Source: Clostridiaceae bacterium | GTDB taxonomy: Bacteria > Bacillota > Clostridia > Oscillospirales > Acutalibacteraceae | DNA: 7,256 nucleotides | NCBI GenBank assembly: GCA_016293225.1 | Contig: JAEDEQ010000084.1 | Span: forward strand, 1-7,256 | Reading direction: 5' to 3' | Part shown: in pieces, positions 1 through 5,701 of the stretch | Layout: each line of letters begins with the position of its first letter | How positions within the stretch are numbered: position 1 is the first letter of the stretch | Notes under the pieces: model-generated | Database searches by the model: none | The model's input: the letters and a program-made list of their open reading frames with translations, nothing else | What the model was told of the DNA's origin: nothing | Made by a program: the position numbers and the translations under genes

Positions 1-1479
1 GACCTTTACAACTTTAAGCTTGCTCCCTCGCTCACCCTCGGCTGCGGCTCCTGGGGCGGAAACTCCGTCAGCGAAAACGTCGGAGTAAAGCATCTTCTCA
101 ATATCAAAACCGTTGCCGAAAGGAGACAGAATATGCTGTGGTTCAGAGCACCGGAAAAGGTTTATATCAAAAAAGGCTGCCTGCCCGTTGCCTTGCGCGA
201 GCTTAAGGAGGTCATGGGCAAGAAAAGAGCTTTTGTTGTTACCGACAGCTTCCTTTTCCAAAACGGTTATTCAAAGCTTATCACCGACATTCTTGACGAA
301 ATGGGCATTGCTCACACAACATTCTTTGACGTTAAGCCCGACCCGACCCTTGCTTCGGCAAAGGAGGGCGCGGCGCAGATGAACGCTTTCCGACCCGACT
401 GCATCATCGCCCTCGGCGGCGGCTCCGCAATGGACGCAGCAAAAATCATGTGGGTGCTTTATGAACACCCCGAAGCGGACTTCATGGATATGGCAATGCG
501 CTTCATTGATATCAGAAAGCGTGTTTACACCTTCCCGAAGATGGGCGAAAAGGCATACTTTGTTGCCGTTCCCACCTCGGCAGGCACCGGCTCGGAGGTC
601 ACTCCGTTCGCTGTTATCACCGACGAAGCAAGCGGCGTAAAATATCCGCTGGCCGACTATGAGCTTCTTCCGAACATGGCTATCGTTGACCCGGATCTTC
701 ACATGAGCGCACCCAAGGGACTCACCGCCGCCTCCGGTATCGACGCTGTTTCGCACGACCTTGAAGCCTATGCTTCAATGCTTGCCACCGATTACACCGA
801 CTCTCTTGCGCTCAAATCGCTTCAGACAATTTTTGAATATCTTCCAAGAGCCTATGAAAACGGACAGACGGACGTCCTTGCGCGCGAAAAAATGGCCAAC
901 GCCGCAACAATGGCCGGCATGGCTTTTGCAAACGCTTTCCTCGGAGTCTGCCACTCAATGGCGCACAAGCTCGGCGCCTTCCACCACCTGCCCCACGGCG
1001 TTGCAAACGCCCTCATGCTTGAGGAGGTTATCCGCTTCAATTCAAGCGAAGCGCCGGCAAAGATGGGCACTTTCTCCCAGTACGATCATCCGCACACGCT
1101 TTCCCGCTATGCGGAGGTTGCGGACGCGCTCGGTCTCGGCGGCAGGAATGACAGCGAAAAGGTTGAGCTTCTCATTGCCGCGATCAACGACCTCAAGGAA
1201 AAGGTCGGAATCAAAAAGACTATCCGCGATTACGGAATTGACGAAAAGGACTTCCTTGACCGCCTTGACGAAATGAGCGAGCAGGCGTTTGACGACCAGT
1301 GCACCGGCGCAAATCCGCGTTATCCGCTTATCTCGGAAATCCGTCAGATGTATCTCAACGCCTACTACGGAAACAGGCATTTTGAGGAGGAGCCTCAGCC
1401 CAAGGCTGCCGTAATCAGCAAGGATAAGCTCAAAAAAGATTTCAAGCAGTCATACAGAAACGGCTCAAAAAAAGCATAA
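1..1479 (+). CDS. adhE: Bifunctional acetaldehyde-CoA/alcohol dehydrogenase AdhE, 3' part (5' end outside window)
   Basis: AdhE converts acetyl-CoA to acetaldehyde and then ethanol, oxidising two NADH; it is cytoplasmic and in known cases forms spirosome filaments. The frame is open from base 1 and gives 492 residues. Residues 1-44 (DLYNFKLAPSLTLGCGSWGG onward) are the conserved end of the aldehyde dehydrogenase half, so the ATG at 133 is internal. The rest is the iron-dependent alcohol dehydrogenase half: nucleotide-binding GGGSAMDAAK at about 139-148, TSAGTGSEVTPFA at about 192-204, and the expected iron ligands D248, H252 (DAVSH), H318 (GVCH) and H332 (LPH). The conserved FDDQCTGANPRYPLISE block is near the C terminus, followed by a Lys-rich tail. 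The family is usually about 870-890 residues, so roughly 400 N-terminal residues, including the catalytic Cys of the aldehyde half, are missing from view. The kinase gene begins 15 bases downstream. Confidence 0.97.
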   Translation, partial: DLYNFKLAPSLTLGCGSWGGNSVSENVGVKHLLNIKTVAERRQNMLWFRAPEKVYIKKGCLPVALRELKEVMGKKRAFVVTDSFLFQNGYSKLITDILDEMGIAHTTFFDVKPDPTLASAKEGAAQMNAFRPDCIIALGGGSAMDAAKIMWVLYEHPEADFMDMAMRFIDIRKRVYTFPKMGEKAYFVAVPTSAGTGSEVTPFAVITDEASGVKYPLADYELLPNMAIVDPDLHMSAPKGLTAASGIDAVSHDLEAYASMLATDYTDSLALKSLQTIFEYLPRAYENGQTDVLAREKMANAATMAGMAFANAFLGVCHSMAHKLGAFHHLPHGVANALMLEEVIRFNSSEAPAKMGTFSQYDHPHTLSRYAEVADALGLGGRNDSEKVELLIAAINDLKEKVGIKKTIRDYGIDEKDFLDRLDEMSEQAFDDQCTGANPRYPLISEIRQMYLNAYYGNRHFEEEPQPKAAVISKDKLKKDFKQSYRNGSKKA

Positions 1480-1494
1480 AAGGAGGAAAACGAA

Positions 1495-2244
1495 ATGCAG
1501 CTTGACAGAATCATTGCAGTAAGAACCAACAAAACAATATATTGCGACGAGGACAAGTGCTATAAGGTCTTTAATGAAGACTACTCAAAAGCAGACGTGC
1601 TGAACGAGGCGCTCAATCAGGCGCGCGTTGAGGAAACGGGGCTTTTCATTCCGAAGATTCTTGAGGTTACAATGATAGACGGAAAATGGACCCTCGTTTC
1701 CGAGTATATTGAGGGAAAGTCGCTTTCCCGGCTTATGAAAGAGAACCCGGAAAAAAAGGACGAATATATGAACCTTTTTGTTGACATTCAGCTTGAGATG
1801 CACGAAAAGACCTGCCCCCTCCTTAACCGGCTCAAGGACAAGATGAACCGGAAAATCAGCGCAACCGACCTTTCCGCAACCGTCCGCTATGAGCTTCATA
1901 CAAGACTCGAGTCGATGCCGAAGCACAAAAAGCTCTGCCACGGCGATTTCAATCCCTCCAACGTCATTATCAGTACCGACGGCACGCCGTATATCATCGA
2001 CTGGTCGCACGCAACGCAGGGCAACGCCTCGGCCGACGCCGCAAGAACCTATCTGCTTTTCTGGCTGAACGGCGATATTGAGGGCGCAAAAAAATATCTT
2101 GACCTCTTTTGCAAAAAGAGCGACACCGCAAAGCAGTATGTTCAAAAATGGATGCCCATCGTTGCCGCCTCACAGACCGTTAAGGGCAACGAAAAGGAGC
2201 GCGAATTCCTCAATTCATGGATAAATGTTGTTGATTACGAATAA
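1495..2244 (+). CDS. Phosphotransferase of the aminoglycoside-phosphotransferase/choline-kinase fold, substrate unknown
   Basis: A 249-residue cytoplasmic protein with a small protein-kinase-like fold. K24 in CYKVF fits the ATP-binding lysine of the N lobe, and VSEYIEGKSL (68-77) fits the hinge. CHGDFNPSNVII (148-159) is the catalytic loop, with D151 and N156, and YIIDWSHA (166-173) holds the metal-binding D169 in place of DFG. A DAARTYLLFW helix follows, as in APH enzymes. It resembles the small TIGR02172-like phosphotransferases, which are often annotated as kinases without a known substrate. It lacks Hanks-kinase motifs such as HRD and APE. The start is set by AGGAGG at 1481-1486, 8 bases before the ATG. 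Lying between adhE and the hydrogenase genes, it may correspond to the Ser/Thr kinase reported in the R. albus hydS-hydA2 transcript. A role opposing the phosphatase at 4517-5689 is inference; a small-molecule substrate is equally possible. Confidence 0.85.
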   Translation: MQLDRIIAVRTNKTIYCDEDKCYKVFNEDYSKADVLNEALNQARVEETGLFIPKILEVTMIDGKWTLVSEYIEGKSLSRLMKENPEKKDEYMNLFVDIQLEMHEKTCPLLNRLKDKMNRKISATDLSATVRYELHTRLESMPKHKKLCHGDFNPSNVIISTDGTPYIIDWSHATQGNASADAARTYLLFWLNGDIEGAKKYLDLFCKKSDTAKQYVQKWMPIVAASQTVKGNEKEREFLNSWINVVDYE

Positions 2245-2274
2245 AATCACGGCATAAAAAAAGAATAACAAAAA

Positions 2275-2313
2275 CGCGTCCGCCGGAAACAAAAAACGCT
2301 TCCGACGGCCGCG
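2275..2313 (+). promoter_or_regulatory. Imperfect 14-position hairpin in the leader of the ferredoxin-hydS genes
   Basis: Bases 2275-2288 (CGCGTCCGCCGGAA) pair with 2300-2313 (TTCCGACGGCCGCG), giving 12 Watson-Crick pairs and two mismatches (C2283/A2305, T2279/C2309) around an A-rich 11-base loop. On the + strand no T run follows, so it is not a standard terminator for adhE-kinase transcripts. Read on the - strand the stem is followed by TTTTTG, so it could stop antisense transcription. It ends 13 bases before the AGGAGG (2327-2332) of the first ferredoxin gene. An RNA-stability element or processing barrier between the adhE-kinase and ferredoxin-hydS segments would also fit. Confidence 0.5.
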
Positions 2314-2340
2314 GCATTACTTAAACAGGAGGACTTAATA

Positions 2341-2583
2341 ATGAAGATAACGGTTTGCATCGGCTCGTCCTGCCACATCAAGGGAGCGCGCCGCGTTGTT
2401 GAAGAGCTTCAGTATCTCATTGCGCAGAACAATCTTTCAGACAAGGTTGAGCTTTCGGGCGAATTCTGCATGGGCAAATGCCAGCTTGGCGTCTGCGTTA
2501 CCGTTGACGGAGAATTCTTTTCCGTTTCACCGGACAAGGTCAAAGAATTTTTCAGTGAGAATGTTTTGAAAAAGGTGAAGTAA
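2341..2583 (+). CDS. Small thioredoxin-like [2Fe-2S] ferredoxin, first of a tandem pair
   Basis: An 80-residue protein with the cysteine spacing of thioredoxin-like [2Fe-2S] ferredoxins (NuoE/HydC C-terminal type): C6 and C11 (C-x4-C), then C43 and C47 (C-x3-C in FCMGKC). C52 is an extra cysteine not needed for the cluster. It spans only the cluster-binding fold and lacks the N-terminal helical region of NuoE. It is likely a soluble one-electron carrier. The ATG follows AGGAGG (2327-2332) by 8 bases. The next gene is a paralogue whose ATG directly follows this stop codon, so the pair is probably translationally coupled. Being upstream of hydS suggests electron exchange with HydS or HydA2, but the sequence does not prove a partner. 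Confidence 0.88.
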   Translation: MKITVCIGSSCHIKGARRVVEELQYLIAQNNLSDKVELSGEFCMGKCQLGVCVTVDGEFFSVSPDKVKEFFSENVLKKVK

Positions 2584-2844
2584 ATGGTTATTAAAATCTG
2601 CGTCGGCTCTTCCTGCCACCTTAAAGGCTCGGAAAGGATTGTTGAGCTTTTTCAGGAGGCGATTGCAAAAAACGGCCTTGAAAGCGCGGTTACTCTTTCC
2701 GGAAGCTTCTGCGCCGGAAAATGCAACCGCACCGGAGTCACCGTGACTCTTGAAGACGAGATCTACACAGGAATTACACCGGAAAACTTTGCCTCATTTT
2801 TTAACGACAAGGTTTTAAAGCTTTGCCAAAACAAAGGAGTTTAA
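2584..2844 (+). CDS. Small thioredoxin-like [2Fe-2S] ferredoxin, second of a tandem pair
   Basis: An 86-residue paralogue of the preceding protein: about 27 of the first 47 aligned residues are identical, including the shared CxGSSCHxKG start. The cluster ligands C6, C11, C43 and C47 are all present, with an insertion of about one residue after C47. The extra C52 of the first copy is absent, and there is a late C81 near the C terminus. The ATG abuts the upstream TAA with no gap; AAGGTG at 2572-2577, inside the upstream gene, is a plausible ribosome site 6 bases away. The stop lies three bases before the hydS ATG. The role is probably electron transfer in the hydrogenase module. Whether the two copies form a heterodimer or serve different partners cannot be read from the sequence. 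Confidence 0.87.
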   Translation: MVIKICVGSSCHLKGSERIVELFQEAIAKNGLESAVTLSGSFCAGKCNRTGVTVTLEDEIYTGITPENFASFFNDKVLKLCQNKGV

Positions 2845-2847
2845 ACT

Positions 2848-4524
2848 ATGGACTGCCTGACGCTTAAAAAATCAAACTGCAAAAACTGCTATAAATGCCT
2901 GCGCCACTGCCCGGTCAAATCCATCCGCTTTTCCGGCAATCAGGCATACATAATCGGAAACGAATGTATCCTTTGCGGCCGCTGCTTTGTTGTCTGTCCT
3001 CAGGACGCAAAGCAGATAGTCAGCGAAACCGAAAAGGTCCGCGTCCTTTTGCAAACGGGAGCGCAGGTGATTGTCTCCCTTGCGCCGTCCTTCGTTGCAA
3101 ACTATGAAAACGTCGGTATAGACGCAATGAGAGAGGCTCTGATGAAGCTCGGCTTTTCCGGCGCCGAGGAAACCGCTATCGGCGCAACGATAGTCAAAAA
3201 GGAATATGAAAAAATGGTGAACGACGGCGGAAGGGACGTTATCATTTCCTCCTGCTGCCACTCCGTCAACCTCCTTGTTCAAAAGCATTTTCCGGCGCTT
3301 GTGCCGCTCCTTGCGGACGTCCTTTCGCCAATGCAGGCGCACGCGGCGGACATCAAAAAGCGCTTTCCCGGCGCAAAGGTTGTTTTCATCGGCCCCTGCG
3401 TTGCAAAAAAGGACGAGGCCGCCCAGTATGACGGCTTTGTTGACGCCGTACTTACCTTTGACGAGCTTTCCGAGCTGTTCAGGGAAGCCGGAATTGAGCC
3501 GGAAAAAATTGAAAACCACGACGAAAACAGCCGCGCCCGCTTTTTCCCGACCACCGGAGGAATACTTAAAACCATGGATAAAAAAGAGGACTGCGGCTAT
3601 ACCTTCATGGCGATAGACACAGCCGAAAACTGCATTGCCGCCCTGCGCGACATTGAAAACGGCGGTCTGCACAAGTGCTTTATCGAAATGTCAATTTGCC
3701 CGGGAAGCTGCGTGGGCGGTCCCGTAATGGAAAAATTCCACTGCTCGCCCGTCAAGGACTACGCGGCGGTTTCGGCCGTTGCCGGCAAAAGGGACTTTGC
3801 GGTTGACGAGTACGCCGAATCCGAGCTTCGGAAAAGCTTTGAGCTGATTGAACACAGCCTTCCCATGCCGAGCGAAAGGGAAATCACCGAAATTCTTCAC
3901 CGCATGGGCAAAACCAAGCCCTCGGACGAGCTCAACTGCGGAAGCTGCGGCTATGATACCTGCCGCGAAAAGGCGGTTGCAATCTATCAGGGCAAAGCCT
4001 CGGTCACAATGTGCCTGCCGTATCTCAAAGAGAAGGCTGAAAGCTTTTCGGACACCATTGTGCGCAACACGCCGAACGGTCTTATCGTCCTCAACGAAAA
4101 CCTTGAGGTTCAGCAGATTAACAAGGCCGCGCAGAAGATACTCAACATACGTCTGTCCTCAGACATTCTCGGAGGACAGATTGTCAGGGTCTATGACCCG
4201 TGCGACTTCCTTGAGGTTCTCAATACCCGGCAGGACATCAGAAACAAACGCGTTTTCCTCGCCGAATATGAAAAATATGTTGAGGAAAGCATAATCTATG
4301 ACAAGGAATACCGTCTGCTGTTCTGCATACTGCGCGATGTTACCGAGGAGGAAACCCAACGCAGGAAGAAAGAGACAATCAGCCGCCAGACCGTTGAGGT
4401 TGCGGACAAAGTGGTTGATAAGCAGATGCGCATTGTTCAGGAAATTGCCTCTCTGCTGGGCGAAACTGCTGCGGAAACAAAAATTGCGCTTTCAAAGCTT
4501 AAGGAGTCGATTGCCTGTGAATAA
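2848..4524 (+). CDS. hydS: Sensory-type [FeFe]-hydrogenase with FeS and PAS domains (HydS-like)
   Basis: A 558-residue cytoplasmic protein. Domains in order: a two-[4Fe-4S] ferredoxin domain (C11, C14, C17, C21; C40, C43, C46, C50); an H-cluster domain at about 70-310; a PF04060-like four-Cys [4Fe-4S] motif (C364, C367, C372, C389; CGSCGYDTC); a PAS domain at about 400-498; and a charged helical tail at 500-558. The H-cluster ligands are C137 (SSCCHS), C184 (IGPCVAKKDE), C284 and C288 (CPGSC). Compared with catalytic enzymes, the CCP Pro is His, CPGGC is CPGSC, and neither Met that flanks the cluster in CpI (MPC, MAC) is kept. The Cys at the proton-shuttle position (C136) is retained. The PAS domain and the phosphatase next door place it with phosphatase-linked sensory (group C) hydrogenases such as R. 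albus HydS; it probably senses H2 or redox state rather than turning over fast. AAAGGAG (2833-2839) precedes the ATG. HydE, HydF and HydG must be encoded elsewhere. Confidence 0.9.
   Translation: MDCLTLKKSNCKNCYKCLRHCPVKSIRFSGNQAYIIGNECILCGRCFVVCPQDAKQIVSETEKVRVLLQTGAQVIVSLAPSFVANYENVGIDAMREALMKLGFSGAEETAIGATIVKKEYEKMVNDGGRDVIISSCCHSVNLLVQKHFPALVPLLADVLSPMQAHAADIKKRFPGAKVVFIGPCVAKKDEAAQYDGFVDAVLTFDELSELFREAGIEPEKIENHDENSRARFFPTTGGILKTMDKKEDCGYTFMAIDTAENCIAALRDIENGGLHKCFIEMSICPGSCVGGPVMEKFHCSPVKDYAAVSAVAGKRDFAVDEYAESELRKSFELIEHSLPMPSEREITEILHRMGKTKPSDELNCGSCGYDTCREKAVAIYQGKASVTMCLPYLKEKAESFSDTIVRNTPNGLIVLNENLEVQQINKAAQKILNIRLSSDILGGQIVRVYDPCDFLEVLNTRQDIRNKRVFLAEYEKYVEESIIYDKEYRLLFCILRDVTEEETQRRKKETISRQTVEVADKVVDKQMRIVQEIASLLGETAAETKIALSKLKESIACE
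4501..4506 (+). promoter_or_regulatory. Ribosome binding site inside hydS that sets the GTG start of the phosphatase
   Basis: AAGGAG lies within the last codons of hydS, 10 bases before GTG at 4517. This GTG is the only well-placed start ahead of the conserved phosphatase residues; the next in-frame Met falls inside the catalytic domain. The reading frames overlap by 8 bases (4517-4524), pointing to translational coupling. Confidence 0.75.
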
Positions 4525-5689
4525 TCTTTGCTGCGAGATAGGCTGGAAAAGCATCAACCACGAGGGCGAACAGCTTTGCGGCGACCACATTGACGTTGTT
4601 GAGCAGGGCGAAAACGGAACCGTTATCGTCCTTGCCGACGGACTCGGAAGCGGCGTTAAGGCGAGTATCCTTTCAACGCTTACCTCAAAAATCATTTCAA
4701 CAATGATGGCGCAGGGAATTTGCCTTGAAGAATGTGTTTCAACCATTGCTCAGGCTCTGCCCATCTGCTCCGTGCGCGGCGTTGCCTATTCAACCTTTAC
4801 GATAATCCATCTGATTGAAAACCGCACTGCCGAGCTTATCCAGTTCGACAACCCGCACATTATCCTTATCCGCGACTGCGAGATTGCCGATTATCCCGAA
4901 ACCGAAATGAACATTGACGGAAAGAAGATATATAAGTCTGTCATAAATCTCCGGGAGAACGACATCTTTGTTGCAATGAGCGACGGCTGTCCTCATGCAG
5001 GTATCGGCATTGCATATAACTTCGGCTGGAAGCGCGAAGATATTGCTGAGTTCATGAAAGGGCTTGCACCCGTCGGCTACACGGCGAAAACCCTCTCCAC
5101 CATGCTCATTGACGAATGCTACCGTCAGTACGGCGGTCATCCCGGCGACGACGCAACGGCCTGCGTGATACGAATAAGAAAACGCGAACCGATGAACCTG
5201 CTTTTCGGTCCGCCGAGAGACAGGGACGACTGCAATCGAATGATGTCGCTGTTCTTTTCAAAGGAGGGCAAGCACATTGTCTGCGGCGGCACAACCTCCT
5301 CCATTGCGGCAGAGTACCTCGGAAAGCCGCTCAAGCCCACGCTCGCGTTTGAAAAGAGCGACGTTCCGCCGATTGCGCAGATTGAGGGCGTAGATTTAGT
5401 TACCGAGGGCGTTATAACAATCAACAAGGTTATCGAATACGCAAAGGACGCCTTGGGCGACAACGAAAAATACGAGCACTGGAGCTACAGCCGCGACGGT
5501 GCTTCGCTCATCTGCCGAATGCTCTTTGAAGAAGCAACCGACATCAACTTTTTTGTCGGCCGTGCGGTCAATCCCGCGCACCAGAACCCGGAGCTTCCCA
5601 TTAATTTCAACATCAAGATGAATCTTGTTGAAGAGCTTTCAAAATGTCTTAAAAAAATGGGTAAGAAAATAAAGGTCAGTTATTTCTAA
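4517..5689 (+). CDS. SpoIIE/PP2C-type Ser/Thr protein phosphatase with a C-terminal domain of unknown function
   Basis: A 390-residue soluble phosphatase read from GTG 4517. The frame is open further upstream, but that part overlaps hydS and encodes no recognisable domain. Metal-binding motifs of the SpoIIE/RsbU PP2C family are present: CGDHID (21-26), ADGLGSG (40-46), SDG (155-157) and GDDAT (210-214). Known relatives dephosphorylate Ser/Thr on small regulatory proteins such as anti-sigma-factor antagonists. From about residue 226 (MNLLFGPPRDRDD) a second domain follows, with CGGTTSS (256-262) and DLVTEGVITINK; from memory it recurs in clostridial hydrogenase-linked phosphatases, but I cannot name its function. 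The protein has no sensor domain of its own. The PAS domain and helix at the end of HydS, overlapping by 8 bases, could supply it, so the two proteins together would mimic a PAS-SpoIIE protein. The target is unknown. Confidence 0.9.
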   Translation: MNNLCCEIGWKSINHEGEQLCGDHIDVVEQGENGTVIVLADGLGSGVKASILSTLTSKIISTMMAQGICLEECVSTIAQALPICSVRGVAYSTFTIIHLIENRTAELIQFDNPHIILIRDCEIADYPETEMNIDGKKIYKSVINLRENDIFVAMSDGCPHAGIGIAYNFGWKREDIAEFMKGLAPVGYTAKTLSTMLIDECYRQYGGHPGDDATACVIRIRKREPMNLLFGPPRDRDDCNRMMSLFFSKEGKHIVCGGTTSSIAAEYLGKPLKPTLAFEKSDVPPIAQIEGVDLVTEGVITINKVIEYAKDALGDNEKYEHWSYSRDGASLICRMLFEEATDINFFVGRAVNPAHQNPELPINFNIKMNLVEELSKCLKKMGKKIKVSYF

Positions 5690-5701
5690 GGAGAAGGCAG
5701 T

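Noticed and set aside
133..1479. ATG at 133 as the start of a stand-alone iron alcohol dehydrogenase
   Set aside because: The same frame is open to base 1 and encodes the conserved end of the AdhE aldehyde dehydrogenase half, and the ATG lies in the interdomain linker with flanking residues conserved in AdhE.
2872..3672. Long open frame on the - strand opposite hydS (about 266 codons), and similar ones opposite adhE and the kinase
   Set aside because: They run antisense to genes with clear domain content, have no recognisable motifs, and such frames are common opposite codon-biased GC-rich genes.
4298..4516. Upstream ATG at 4298 as the phosphatase start
   Set aside because: This stretch lies fully inside hydS in another frame, its translation is Arg/Lys/Ser-rich with no domain, and a ribosome site plus GTG at 4517 fits the family N terminus.
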